64,000 nucleotides of DNA from assembly GCA_003991915.1 (NCBI GenBank), contig RQTK01000875.1, positions 148,831-212,830 of the forward strand, given 5' to 3'. The position numbers were made by a program, and so were the translations under genes. Below the pieces are notes generated by a model that worked only from the letters and a program-made list of their open reading frames with translations, was not told where the DNA came from and searched no databases. This DNA is from Elysia chlorotica. Taxonomy: Eukaryota > Mollusca > Gastropoda > Plakobranchidae. Position 1 is the stretch's first letter; every line of letters begins with the position of its first letter. This document shows positions 1-11,945 of the stretch, piece after piece.

Positions 1-452
1 TTGTGTAATTTTGTTTTCGGGATTTAAAAGAATTCACCTCTCTATGTTTTGATATAAATTATCCATTTATTTTCATAATTATGTAACAATCCGTTTATTA
101 TTTCATCTAATAATTTAAATGCCTGGATATCTTTATATTCATTCATGAATGTGCCTCATCCATACCTTCATTTTCACTCTTATCTGTCTATCTATATAAA
201 TGTACTTATCTATCAATATATTTATCTATCCATCTACCTAATTATCGATCTATATAATATTATTACCTATCTTTCATCTAATTGCCCGTGCATTTATCTA
301 TCGATCTCCTTCTTTCTTACTTTCTATTTTTTCCATTTATTCTATAATTTATATATTCATTTGTTGCATATGAAACATACTTCAGTCATGATAAGGCCCC
401 TTAACCCTTGGAGTCTTAGTCACTGCTCCAACGTTATCAGCGTATAAGCAAA

Positions 453-571
453 ACATAATGGGTAAACTGCACAAACAACGTAGCATACGTCTCGTCGTAG
501 GACTTCTGATTCTTGTATTGTTACGACGAGACGTACGCTACGTCTTGTTTGTGCATTCTACCCAATGTGTT
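453..571. repeat. Long imperfect inverted repeat (hairpin)
   Basis: Left arm 453-499 and right arm 532-571 are near-perfect reverse complements around a 32-base loop (500-531). The inner stem CTCGTCGTA/TACGACGAG is perfect, the arms differ by a 2-base gap and a few substitutions, and the outer ends also pair (GGGTA/TACCC). It lies upstream of the acceptor at 637, so in an intron of the unrecognised gene. A small foldback MITE is the simplest reading; a hairpin RNA precursor is possible but unsupported. Confidence 0.7.
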
Positions 572-637
572 CAAAATATTCTTGATAGGCTACTGTATAT
601 ATAAGGAGCTCAGATAGTTGTGTGGTATTTGTTTCAG

Positions 638-820
638 ACACGCGTCTAACGGCCAGACTGGAGATCCTGGACTCCTTCATCAACAACGCTCTCGAGGACG
701 AAATGTTCATGGGTAAACACTATAACACCGTGCATTCTTCTATCTATATAGAGCTAACTCTCTCTCTCTCTCTCATTCTCTCTCTCTGTCTCTCTCTCAT
801 ACTCTTTCTATCTATCTATC

Positions 821-891
<71 letters not shown>

Positions 892-899
892 ACGTACTC

Positions 900-988
<89 letters not shown>

Positions 989-3365
989 GATTGATCATTA
1001 CTTACATAACATTGAAGTTTTTACACACACACACAGATATAAAAAATATGCGGGTAAACTCCAGACTTACCTATCACACTGAGACCGACCCAACCAGGAG
1101 GAAACACGGTGGCTCGACCGGGATTCGAACCCCGACCGATTTGATCAAAGAGCCACCATGCTCTCCGTTGATTCACAATTTTTTTTGCTCTAAATTCTAT
1201 AGGAAGACTATGGGGCGTACTTCGCTGGCTTTCCTTTCCTTGGTGTTCAAAACACTTAAAACGGAATACCGAAGTCGATATCCAAGGGGAAACAATTAAA
1301 TTTTAAAAACATTGGTTTTTGTTAAAACTGAGTTATCCACCATCAGGGCACTGAAAAAAAATCTACATGTAATTTACACTTCTTGAATCATCGCGCCGGT
1401 TTTGTGTCTAATATTGAACTAAAACTCGCAAACGACAGGTGTGTAGGCAATATTACAGTCTTTTTTCAAATTAATGTCTAATGAATTCAATACCTGGCAG
1501 GGAAGTGTATTGAGCGACGATTCCTTGTTTTATTGTGAAATGCTCTTCCTAATTCAAATTACTTATCTCGCTTTTAAACGGAACTATTCCTTTTAGTAAA
1601 AAGGTGCTGAGGCAAACCATATTGTGTCTAATTTGAATGTATGATAATCACATTAATTTAGACCAAATATGAGGATAATCAAAAATAATTGAACAGACAA
1701 TTATTCCAATTTATGCTTTATAGTGCAGACATAGCGTGAGCATTGCAAATAAACAACAAAAAAAAAACATTAAGGGTAATCCAAACGTGTTAACAGAATC
1801 TTAAAATCTAAAATGTTATTTTTTTCATTAAGAAAAAAGAAATGTCAGCTTACTGCTCTAGTCTTTTTACTCTTTGGGTCAATATTGTATTCATAATAAT
1901 AGTCTATCGATATCGAAAGCATTGGGATTCTAACGGATTTTCCGTTCGCAGGTCGACAGGAAATGAACCCGTGGCGCTTCCGGCGGAGCGAGAACCTGAA
2001 CCGCAGGTGGCGCTTCATGCACGATGCCATGGTGACCCAGGAGCTTCTGGACGTCATCCAAACTGCCAAAGAGAGAAAGGTCAGGGTCGTCTCGGACTTC
2101 TCTTGTTGAATGAGTTCGTAGATTGAGTGACATTAAATCTTGTATGTGTGTGTGTGTGTGACTTTTTATCTTTAAAGGCGAATTTTTCTATGAAGACCAT
2201 TACACGTGTAGAGAATGTTTATAAAGATTACCTTGGTGTTCTTGTTTTGTTTTTGTTTGTTTTTTTGTTTTTGTTTTTTTTTTAAGAATTTGTTTATCTT
2301 TTAAAAATGATGTTTTATTATGATGGCCTCCATTTGAAGTGTGCGTTTTAGCCTAATGACTTACATAATCTTATTGTTCTCATTCTTACCACATTGAGCG
2401 ATTTGTTACTACTTAGAGGCTCCGCCTGGCCTGTATCTAATGAGCTTTTCTCGTCCTACCAGGCTGAAGATGATCAGAGAAGATCCCAGACCACTATCGA
2501 AAAACGGGTATCCCCTGACGGCGAAAGCGCCAACAGTAATGTCAAAGAAACGGCTGGGTCATCCATTAGCAATGACTCTTACATAGACGGAGTGGTTGAA
2601 GAGGTTCCGAAAGAATCAACTACAGAAGTTTCGGTAGCGCCCCCAGTCATAGAAAAATCAAAGAATGGTCTACAAAAAAACAAGCGAGATAAAAGTTTGA
2701 CTCTTGAGCAGAACAAGACAGTTATTACTGCAGACAGTGCAGTAGATGAGTCGTCCATCCCAGCGTCTAAAACCATCTCTAGCAAAGCCGAGGCACCAAG
2801 ACGGAGAAAACAAAAGAATTCGACGGATTTGCCACGAACGTTGACTTGTTCTCAATCTGTGAGGTCTCGCGCGCCTAGAATTCACAGTTTACAAAAAAAC
2901 ACCATCTCAACTACAGATACCCAGGCCTATGAAGACTCTTGCAGGCTTAAGAAGAACTCTCCACCTAGCGACTACGTGAAAAAGAAAAGTTCACGTTCAA
3001 GCCGAGGGATGAGATCGCCGAAACGGCTTCCATCAAGCATGTCAAATCACAACGGAGCATCGCCTTCAGCGGAAGGCTCCAACGAATCTTCGTCGTCGTC
3101 CACTTCGTGCTTTTCTACATTGGTGATTTTTGGATTCGGTTCCCACCATCGGAGAGACACTTGTGATTACTGTGGGCGCTATCGATGTCCGGGCATGCGC
3201 AACAGAGGCCGGAAGAGAGAGGATCAACAAAATGGCGGCGGTGAGCGGCGTCATCTCAACGAACGGAGAAATGACATGGAGGGAATATACGACACTCCTT
3301 CGAAAGCCTCAAAACGTTTTCAAAAGAGGCTAGTGAAAAGAATGGAACAGCTAGGATTAGAATAG
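638..3365 (+). CDS. Unrecognised gene, last three visible exons (5' partial)
   Basis: I do not recognise this protein. Three exons chain in phase: 638-712 (acceptor TTTCAG, entry phase 1, donor GTAAAC), 1952-2079 (acceptor CGCAG, donor GTCAGG) and 2463-3365 (acceptor CTACCAG, stop TAG at 3363). They give about 367 C-terminal residues. The first two exons encode a charged, helix-prone stretch (LEILDSFINNALEDEMF, then a tryptophan- and arginine-rich piece with WRFRRSENLNRRWRFMHDAM). The long last exon is low complexity, rich in Ser, Lys and Arg, with a poly-Ser run, a small Cys cluster CDYCGRYRCPGM that could bind a metal, and a basic C-terminal helix ending in KRMEQLGLE. The conserved-looking N-terminal exons and strong splice phases argue for a real gene. 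Upstream exons lie left of the window. No function is assigned. Confidence 0.72.
755..987. repeat. Compound (CT)n and (CTAT)n microsatellite
   Basis: A CT-rich tract runs from about 755 to 893 and is followed by a near-pure CTAT tetranucleotide array from 900 to 987. Both lie in the intron between exons 638-712 and 1952-2079. Open frames across it are Ser/Leu or Ile/Tyr repeats and are not genes. Confidence 0.95.
1035..1165 (-). mobile_element. tRNA-derived SINE
   Basis: On the minus strand this shows a pol III B box (GGTTCGAATCC, complement of 1121-1131) preceded by tRNA-like sequence with GTGGCTC, and followed by the CTGGTTGGGTCGGT block (complement of 1084-1097) seen in several other copies in the window. 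Shared blocks in both orientations at many sites identify a dispersed SINE rather than a tRNA gene. It sits in an intron. Confidence 0.75.
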
Positions 3366-4230
3366 GCATAGTATTATTTTAGACCTACTTGGTCCTTATA
3401 TTTACTGTTAAACTTCTAACGGTCGGGAAATGGCAGAAAAACAATTAAAAACAAATGCCAACGACGAAGATCTTCAAAAATGTGTAGAGGATCCTCAAAT
3501 ATGATCATAAGACACAGGAATAGTTAGTTTAAATGGTTTAAGTATTTATAATGGGGTTTTTATAAGGTGATAAAAAGATCATAGTTATGTCTCTTTCCAT
3601 TTCACAATTAATCGTGTTATTGTATATCTCTTAGTTTCCGTGGATTTCATTTCCACAAAAAAAAGTAAAAGTGCCTTTTCTAAAACAACCTTGTGCATTA
3701 CTATACTAAGATCATATTCGTATCTTTTTATCTAATTAGAAACACTGCGGCTATAATTAAAAGACCAGCTAAATGAAGAAAAATCCGTGTTTTCTTACGA
3801 TCGTGAAAAAATTGCTGCCGTGAAATTTGACGAATGCCTGGTGAGAAAATGTACAGCACAGTAATGCTATCTGAACTCTGTCGTGAGCAGTAGTAATCTT
3901 TGGTTAGTATTGCTTTCCTTAGATCAGGCTTTGTGACCAACCTGATGATTCATGGCATAATCAGGCCCTTAGGCATGGGGGTTGTTCATTTGCCACTCAA
4001 ATGTATGATAGAGATATGATTGGACGCCAATGCAGTTTTAATAACCTATCGTCTTTGTTTTCGCCATGGATTCCATTATCGCGAGGGGGCGTAAAGGTCT
4101 CTTTCCATTACGCTGCATATATGCTGTGTGCATTTGAAATAATTTATTATCTTGTGCTAGCACCTTTGTTAAATTATTTTGAAATCGTTTACCATAAACC
4201 CGTCAAAATAGTGAGCACACAATGAATAGG
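3366..4230. other. 3' UTR and intergenic sequence
   Basis: AT-rich sequence after the TAG at 3363. An ATTAAA at about 3450 could serve polyadenylation of the upstream gene. No coding or RNA feature is seen in the rest. Confidence 0.4.
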
Positions 4231-4234
4231 CCTT

Positions 4235-4460
4235 AAATCTTGGTCTCAAAATTGGGAGGTCCCTGGTTCGAATCCTACGATTGGTGAAAAATTATTTTTC
4301 ACATTTCGTTCCCTACTAGTTGGGTCGGTATTAGTATAATGTAACCGGCTAAGACATGAGTCATAAGATCCCCACACTTTCACACGCACAATTCTCAAAC
4401 GCTAGAGTTTAGACTGGTCCATGATATAGCCTATAAAGCGCTGACGTTGTACGTTAATGA
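4235..4460 (+). mobile_element. tRNA-derived SINE
   Basis: B box GGTTCGAATCC at 4265-4275, then the AGTTGGGTCGGT block near 4318, and the 3' block CCTATAAAGCGCTGACGTTG near 4431, ending in an A/C-rich tail with AACAAACAA. The same three blocks in the same order occur at 4955-5225, so this is a full-length or nearly full-length member of the local SINE family. Confidence 0.8.
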
Positions 4461-4954
4461 ACAAACAATCAAACTACTCTCCGGAAGAAACGCTTTAATA
4501 AGAAGGGCCAAGGGACGGAGTTAAGTGAATAATAAGGACCAGTGTTACAGTAGTATTGAGTTGTTTTGTTTGTTGTTGTTTTTTGGTGTTGTTGTTTTTT
4601 GGTTTTTGTTTGTATAGTTAGGATATTTAGAGAGTATTTCTCCAGCCTACACTCAACCAACATTTTGATTTGCCTGTGCCTATTCTTTCATATCATAGGA
4701 AAATAAGTGATGAGAATCAAGAAACACATGCATTACATAAAATATTTATATTGTTACTGTTTGATAAACCCCTTCTTTTAGTGATTTTATTTTCACCGTA
4801 TTGCTACACATTTAAATGTATAACTTAATTTGTATTATTATTCGTCAAACTATGTTGTATATAAGTTGGAAACCAACAAAAACACTTCTTTGGTGGGAGA
4901 AAGCGAAGCAATTTCCTGATTGAACATCATGTAGGTTTCCAGAAAGATCCTATA

Positions 4955-5225
4955 GAGCAACGGGGTCCTGATCAGTCGCCTCTTATGCGGGAGATCCCAG
5001 GTTCAAACCCCAAGATTGGTCAAAATAGTTAACTTATTTGTCCGGTTTCGTCATCTACTGGTTGGATCGGTGGGGGTGTAATATGGCTGACTGAGTGCAG
5101 GTTTCGCCCTCTGTATATGTGTTCCAGCATGTGAAATTGTCAGACGTTAGTTTTGAGCCCCGTTTACAAGACAGCCTATAAAGTGCTGACGTTAAACGCT
5201 AAGAAACAAACAAAAAGCAAACAAA
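4955..5225 (+). mobile_element. tRNA-derived SINE
   Basis: Second plus-strand copy of the family. B-box-like GGTTCAAACCCC near 5000, TGGTTGGATCGGT near 5058, then CCTATAAAGTGCTGACGTTA and a tail of repeated AAACAAAC. The order and spacing match the copy at 4235-4460, with diverged sequence. Confidence 0.8.
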
Positions 5226-5261
5226 CTTGAACGGTGACAATTCTGACACCTACGCAACCAG

Positions 5262-5345
5262 TTGGCAGCAAGGTGGCTCGAGCGGGATTCGAACTTATCG
5301 GAGGCTGACGCTCTAACTCAGCGCCATCACGCTCCCAAACAAAAA
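5262..5345 (-). mobile_element. SINE head fragment
   Basis: Contains GTGGCTCGAGCGGGATTCGAAC, which is the complement of the tRNA-like head seen at 1110-1131, followed by CGCTCTAACTCAGCGCCA. It is only the tRNA-like end, in the orientation opposite to the adjacent 4955-5225 copy. Confidence 0.65.
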
Positions 5346-5699
5346 CGAACAGTTTTCCTGCTGTCTTCTCCTTTGCACTTTTTTTCGTCTATGGCAAAGA
5401 GTCAGACTAGTTTGAGGATGTACTTGCAATGGCCTAGTTATGTTACCACTGTGTCATATATCATTATGTTATTGTATTATGTGATTTGTAGATGGTGCTC
5501 TATTTATGACTTTAATTCAACAACCTATGTTACTGTTGTAATTTATCATAGAACTATACAGGGATACTGTGTTTTTAACTTAAATTCATTGTAGGTCTGT
5601 TTAAAAGTCATAAAATTTGCATACACGTCTTCTCGACTCTGCATAAAGAAATGTTTCGGAGTTTTGTTTTCTTTTTGTTTGTTTGTTATTTTTCTTAGC

Positions 5700-5778
<79 letters not shown>

Positions 5779-5948
5779 GGTGGTTCCTGTTGCTGGTGGT
5801 GGTGGTGATGATGGTGGTGGTGGTGGTGGTGATGAGGTGGTGGTGGTGATGGTGGTGGTGGTGGTGGTGGTGATGGTGATGGTGGTTGTGGTGGTGGTGG
5901 TGGTGGTGCTGGTGGTGGTGGTGGAAGTCGTGGTAGTGTTAGTGTTGG
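5700..5948. repeat. (GTT)n then (GGT)n trinucleotide satellite
   Basis: About 20 GTT units from 5701 pass into degenerate GGT and GAT units to about 5948. Translated frames are poly-Cys, Leu, Val or Trp and carry no coding signal. Confidence 0.95.
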
Positions 5949-5959
5949 TTTAGTTTAGG

Positions 5960-6240
5960 TTAAGCCTCTTGATTCATTTTGTAACTTAGGGCAGCAGCAA
6001 ATCCCCTCACCCGGACTAAGTTTGGTTGGTCCTCTTCCACTCGGCTCGTGTGGTACCGGCAGCTTTTATCTCTGCGTCGGTATTTCTCTGTCAAGTCTGC
6101 CTCGGGCGGCCGACCTTTCTTTTTCCTTGGGGATTCCACTTCAGGGCTTGCCTTTTGGTATTGGATACAGGCATTCGAAGTGTGTGGCCTATCCAACCCC
6201 ATTTACGCCTTTTGATCTCTGTCTCGAAGGGAGTGTTGGT
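5960..6240 (-). pseudogene. Non-LTR retrotransposon ORF2 C-terminal remnant
   Basis: Minus-strand translation, read across stops, gives the characteristic tail of RTE-like or craniofacial-development-protein-type LINE ORF2 proteins: WGWIGHTLRMP, then ALKWNPQGKRK-GRPRQT, then DAEIKAAGTTRAEWKRT. Family members usually have W where the in-frame stop follows RQT. The order of the WxGH, GxRxxGRPR and AGTTWxE blocks is what I know of this family. The copy is 5' truncated and broken by stops, so it is a dead insertion. Confidence 0.8.
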
Positions 6241-6429
6241 TGGAGTTGAGGGTAGGGGGTTTGTTTTATTGTGTGCATATGTTTGTTTTTGTTGTTTTTT
6301 GTTTTGTTTTTAATTGCTTGTTTTGCTGTATTTTGTTGGGGGTTCTTGTTTGATTTTTTTTTTTTTTAGACAGAGACAGATAAACAGTAAGGTAGAGAAT
6401 TAGCAACATCGATATAATCGTGGATGTTG

Positions 6430-6432
<3 letters not shown>

Positions 6433-6476
<44 letters not shown>

Positions 6477-6666
6477 ACCAAGGCATAGACAGACAAAGAC
6501 CGAGACGTAGACAGACAGAGACCAAGACAGACATAGAAAGAAAGACAGACAGAGACCAAGACAGACATAGAAAGAAAGACAGACAGAAAGACAGACAGAC
6601 AGACAGACAGACAGACAGTCAGACAGACAGAGACCAAGACAGACATAGAAAGAAAGACAGACAGGA

Positions 6667-6703
<37 letters not shown>

Positions 6704-6835
6704 GTCAGACAGACAGAGACCGAGACATGGAAAGACAAACCGACAGACAGAGACCGAGGCAGAGAGAGGTAGACAGAGACCGAGACATAGACAGACAGAG
6801 GTCGAGACATAGAGAGACAGAAAGACAGTTAAGTC
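6433..6835. repeat. (GA)n and (AGAC)n satellite
   Basis: Pure GA from about 6433 to 6470, then degenerate AGAC and GACAGAGACC higher-order units to about 6835, including the repeated phrase GACATAGAAAGAAAGACAG. Open frames through it are Ser/Val/Cys/Leu repeats and are rejected. Confidence 0.95.
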
Positions 6836-7149
6836 AACTTATAAATTCACAATACACGTAATGAGTCAGGGTTCTTTGTCTTTCAGAAGTCCAATAGTGC
6901 GTCTGGTAATTATTGTCCATTACTGGGCGGCTTTACAATGCCTACTATTCTTCACCTAAGTCGTCCATACAATGATAAGCCTAATTCGTCCGACTATTTT
7001 ATCCGACCTTTTTCAATAAAATTGTATCTACAATAAAAACCAGAGCATAATAATATCCGAGCACGCCCTTGGATATTAGTAAATTATTGTTTTCTAAATT
7101 CTCCAACACATGTCATTTCAGAAGTTTTCTCTTATATTTCTTTCTAGTG

Positions 7150-7200
7150 CTGTTGTATGTTGTTGTTGTTGGTGGTGGTGGTGATGTTGTTGTTGTTGTA

Positions 7201-7231
<31 letters not shown>

Positions 7232-7232
7232 G

Positions 7233-7275
<43 letters not shown>

Positions 7276-7300
7276 GCTGTTGTTATTGTTGTTGTTTTAT
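7150..7300. repeat. (GTT)n satellite
   Basis: Interrupted GTT array with GGT and GAT variants, like that at 5700. No gene signal. The flanks 6840-7150 and 7300-7990 show no coding feature; the stretch at 7860-7900 is rich in overlapping TCTAGATC palindromes. Confidence 0.9.
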
Positions 7301-8018
7301 TGTTTTATTGTTTTCGTTATTTTTGGGCCTATCGATATCTGCAATTATGTTTGATGCATCCTTAAATGGTGTTGTCCTTGCTTTTATTCAAGAAGGGGGG
7401 GCTCCTCTTAGATTATTAAAAGATGCAGGATCTCAGCTGCATTAGTAGTTGTAAGGTTCCGTGTTAAATTGTTTAAGCTCTTAGACACATAACGCTACCC
7501 ATTAGACGGATTTTGCAGCGATAGCCATTGTGAACGCCATAGCCATAGCGTTGTGAAAGTGAAACCGAAACAAGAAAAATTAACATCCTAGAACTGCTGC
7601 ACAGGTGTCAATAAATAGAACTCGGTGCTTTTTATAGGCCTACTTGTAATCATTAGGCCTACTGATTATGACACAGTGACAGTGTCATCAGTTGACAGTT
7701 GTGGACTTTTGGTCTTGACTAGATCAGGGCAAAAGGAAATGGGAACCGATGTACCTGTAGGGCCTACATATAGCCTAGCCTAATCAACTACGAACTACGA
7801 AGATTCTCTTATCTTAGGGCACCGTGAAGCCGAGTGTGATCAGAGGTTGTCAGGACTCTAGGTCTAATCTAGATCTAGATCTAGACTAGATCTTCCACTG
7901 AAGACATCTTGTCCAATAAATCTAACTATCAGATTATCGTAGGCTTGGAATTTGATTTTGGATTTAGATCTCAATTCATCTAGATCTAGAAAGAGTTGAA
8001 CTTGGTGGTGAAATCAAC

Positions 8019-9764
8019 ATGGAGGAGCCGGGTGTTAGAGTTCGCTCTGTCTCTTCGTGTGGTGTAAAAACAAGAATGGTCATGAGTGCGATTGGAATAT
8101 TAGTTGGAGTTTCCGTCTTTGTGTCTTCAGCATCCAATACAAGAATCTTAACGTTGGAATATGGGGTCTACTCTCAGGTAAGAGTACTCCAATTTAAGAA
8201 AATAAATCAATTCTAGATATTTTGTTTGTACTACCGGGTACTTAATCTATTGTATCTAGGCTTATCGTTGCCGCCATGATCAAATCAGATTTAGAAGAGC
8301 CAAAATTCGTTTTAGAATCCTTATTTATCCTTATTCTGTTTTCTAGTCTGACTAAGAGATTTTAACTTTTTTTTTGTAATAAAGACTTTTTCTTTTAAAA
8401 GAGAATGAAAATCACACTCCAATGTGCCATGATAATGTCACATAACAGCCACAGTTGTAGCTTACCTGGGTCTTATCACGGGGAGTGACGCTGTTTAAGT
8501 GGTGTTATCCTATGGTAGGTAAGTGAATCAAAGGGACCCCCACCGCCTATTGCCAATGTGACTGACCGGCGTCGATCAATATTGTGTTAGTGTTGACTAT
8601 TGGGCATGGGATGCACATATTAACTACAGACAAGCAGACAAGCCAGAAGGGAAGAGTATGTTTGTTTCTGGGGCATGTCAGCACGGTAACGGATATATTG
8701 TAGAAGAAGAGAAGAAGAAATCAGTAAAAGGAGACGGTGAAGAAGGAGATTGTAAGAAAGAAAAGTCTAGTCTCCAATTATCACCCTTCTATTGCATTGT
8801 GTATAATTTATGTTTAAGATGTAAGTTTTTTATGCTTTTTATCTTAAATAATGTAAAGCGCTTTGATACTTCAGTGGAAAGCGCTATATAGGTGAAATTA
8901 TAAAACTGTTTTATAGACTGAAGTAGTGTTCTGCTTTTTCTAGTAGTAGGCTTGTTAGTAGAAGTAGTACAGTGGAAAACTGGAATCTATTTCTCGTGGG
9001 GGAAGCTTTAAAAATATTGTATCTTATCCCAAGTTTGTATTAAACAGTGACCATGAAAAAAATGGAATTGGTGATGCTGTATGTAACACCAACAGTTTAT
9101 CAAATTTAAAGTTTATCTTAAACAGATTCCGCCATAGTAAATGAAATTTGAGTTACAGTTGTCTATGCCGGAGAATCTGTCCCTCTGCAGACAAGAAAAA
9201 AATACACTCTGTATTCAGAGTAATCAGGTGTCAGAGAGGAAAGCAGAGAATTTGACATTAAGTGTTCAGCCATTAAAGCAATAGCAAACATTAATAATTA
9301 ATAGTGAATTTATATCCCTTATTGGGGGTTGTCTTTGGGCACGTCCGTAATATAGCTTAGTGCTGACACATTCTGAATAATCAAACAAGTCAAATCTGGT
9401 TATTGTGCCCATTTTATTATGTGATTCGACAGTTCTTAGACACAGATAGCATAAAGATAACAGGGTTGTGTTTCACAATCGCATAGATAGCCTGATCTTT
9501 CAAGAAGCAGGAGGTTCTTGAGCGGCAAGTTCTTAAGTTTGTATTTTGTGGATTTAAATTGTGTCGCTTCTAAGCAGACAGGGTGATAGTCACAGTGTTC
9601 TATTGCAGTAACTGTAGGTTGTAAAATGGGGTTTATAGCCACATAGCATCTATGGGTTGTTAACAACAGCAAGGTTGATGCGTCTATATTATTGTCTGGA
9701 ACAAGCACCCTTTCCCCCCTCCCCCCACTTCAGGCCTTCAATTATAATGCTCTCTATCACTCAC

Positions 9765-9857
<93 letters not shown>

Positions 9858-11945
9858 CTATCTTTCTCTACCTCTTTATAATACAGTATTGATTTAATTT
9901 TCTCCTTTTTAAAGATGTTTCCATTCCAGGCTAACAGACCGTGGCACCAGTATTAACAATTTAATTCTACGTTATTCCATCCAGGTATAGGAGCCAGCTT
10001 GGCCTTTGGTGTCACTGTAGCGTACCACAGACACATGTGGGACTCTCGGCCACGTCGCCTGAAAAACTTCATGCTTCTGGGATGTGTGATTCAGCTGGCT
10101 GGACTGTGTGGCCTGGTTGCTTATCTTGTGCTGGCTATATCGCAAAATCAAGGTAAGTTGCAATCTTTGGAGACAGAATTATTACTGGAAATTTTATTCA
10201 ACATGGCATTAATTTGTTACGTTAGTTAAATGTACTTATGAATGTATCATTTCGTTACATATTCGTTTTCCATATACTGTATATTATGACTGAATTCTTA
10301 AAAAATTTAATTTGTGTAAATATTGCTGTATTGTACAAGATTGGTGAAATTGTCTGTATGAGTGAACTTCAGCATTGCATATTTTTTTTATATTGTTAAG
10401 CACGTCTGAACTTTGTTTAGGAAAAGCAGTACATGTATATTTGAACTTATTATTATTATTGGACTTATTTTTTTTTATTATTATTATTTATAATTTTGTT
10501 TTTTTTAAAATGTTTCCAGTTCTATTAGTTCGCTATAGTATGAGTGTTGTTAACTTGTATTAATAAACAGAAAGTTCTTCTTTTATTTAGAAATAATTTG
10601 ATAACTAATTTTAAGAAATATAGAATTATTATATAGTAGTGGTGGTAGTAGTGGTAATAATAATTATGATAGTAATGGTGACTAAAATAGTAAAATATTA
10701 ATAGTAATAAAAATAATAGTAATAATAATAATAAACAATAATAATAATAACAGTAATGATAGTAGTATTAGTGGTGGTGGTGGTGGTGGTGGTAATGTTA
10801 ATAGTGACAGTGGTGATAGTACGGATAATAGTTAATTTAGTGTTGTCAATGATAATAATAGTGTTAGTAGTAGTAGCAGTAGTTGTAACAATAGAGATAA
10901 TGGTATGGTAGTGGTAGGGGTAGTAGGAATGGCAGTGGGGGTGGTACTGGTAGCAATAATGACATGGGTATTAATAAAAAGTGTAACGATAATCATAATA
11001 TAATAATTAGCAGCAAGATTTTTTTTTTAAATTAACTACTGCTGACGTAGTAGGAATGGCTTTGGTTGGGTAGGCCTATGTGTAATCGTAGGAGCTGCAA
11101 TAGCCACAGTAATTTTGGGAATGGTGGAACAACATATAATTAGAATACCAATAGGGTAATGCCACCGGTTTTAACTATACAGCCATGCCAGCTGCACCTA
11201 TTTCATCAATCTCCTGCCTCACTCATAAAAAGAAAATGAAATGTATAAACCTAACCTTACCCGCCCCCTAACGTAGAACTAGAAGGGAAGGTTTGTCTTA
11301 TCTGTCTCAACCTATCCTCTCTTTTCACTTTAGAACCTCCAAAATTAGGAAACCCCATGCATAAGAGGACCAGCCTTGTAGTAATAGAATGAACCAGCAT
11401 AGGATATATCATGTCTTGCCTTCATCCTGAGCTTTTGTCTTCTGTCAACGCCGCCTGTCGACGTATAGGATCACCGAGGAGAACCTAGGAGACGTTAAAC
11501 CTGGAGAGAGGGAGAGAATTCTCTCCTTCCCTCTATAGAGAACCTTTTTTTGGTATTTTGAAGTGTTTCTCTTCAAATTTTTGGTCTTTAATTTTTTTGA
11601 CCAAGTAATCAAAGGAAGGTACTTTAACTTGCAAATCATGTGACTCAATTAAATACCTGTTTTGTTACCTTTAATTTCTAAGTTAAATGCCGAATTGATG
11701 TTTGCTGTGATCAAATATATTCCTCTGATCCACATTTAAGTACAAAAACAAATTTTTGTTACTTTTTTCCAGCTCTGACAGCATATGGCGAGGGCTACTA
11801 CCTCACGAGTGTCTGGTGTGCCATGACGTGGAAGTGGGGCTTTGGGCTTCTCATGTACTCCCGCAGTTACTACTACTCATTTCCCAGTGCACATGGTATT
11901 CTTAACAAGGATAGCTTAAGTGGGAAAACATACAATTCCAACTGA
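8019..11945 (+). CDS. Small multi-pass membrane protein, four exons
   Basis: Exons: 8019-8177 (ATG; donor CAG|GTAAGA), 8461-8518 (donor GTAAGT), 9985-10152 (acceptor CCATCCAG, donor GTAAGT) and 11773-11945 (acceptor TTTTTTCCAG, stop TGA). The 58-nt second exon is inferred. Joining exon 1 directly to 9985 gives an immediate stop, whereas this exon restores phase and yields YPMVGIGASLAFG across the junction. The product is about 185 residues. Hydrophobic segments lie near residues 21-40 (MSAIGILVGVSVFV), 70-88, 97-120 (LLGCVIQLAGLCGLVAYLVL) and possibly 135-148. A GVTLFKWC stretch in the first loop loosely resembles the G-L-W-x-x-C signature of the claudin/PMP22 superfamily; that is a guess. 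The C-terminus is Tyr/Ser rich (SRSYYYSFPSAH). I do not recognise a named family. Confidence 0.7.
8790..8905 (+). repeat. Dispersed-repeat tail with paired AAGCGCT motifs
   Basis: GTAAAGCGCTTTGATAC and, 20 bases later, GGAAAGCGCTATATAGG resemble the 3' tails of dispersed repeats common in marine invertebrate genomes. It lies in intron 2 of the membrane protein gene. Family assignment is uncertain. Confidence 0.4.
9766..9858. repeat. (CT)n followed by (TA)n microsatellite
   Basis: A pure CT run from about 9766 to 9836, then about ten TA dinucleotides. Located in intron 2 of the membrane protein gene, about 130 bases before exon 3. Confidence 0.95.
10625..10985. repeat. Degenerate (TAR)n trinucleotide tract
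   Basis: A 360-base stretch of interspersed TAG, TAA, TGG and GAT triplets in intron 3 of the membrane protein gene. It looks like an old, mutated trinucleotide satellite and has no coding signal. The rest of that intron, 10986-11772, shows nothing further. Confidence 0.75.

Noticed and set aside
145..447. 100-codon Ile/Tyr/Leu-rich plus-strand frame
   Set aside because: AT-rich degenerate CTAT-type sequence with no domain or splice support.
1110..1165. Possible tRNA gene (B box GGTTCGAATCC on the minus strand)
   Set aside because: No cloverleaf with paired acceptor stem, and the flanks match other dispersed copies, so it is a SINE head. The same applies to 4265, 37740 and 48060-48122.
5960..6313. 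Plus-strand frames of 75-95 codons
   Set aside because: Antisense of the LINE remnant, whose minus-strand translation shows known ORF2 motifs across frames.
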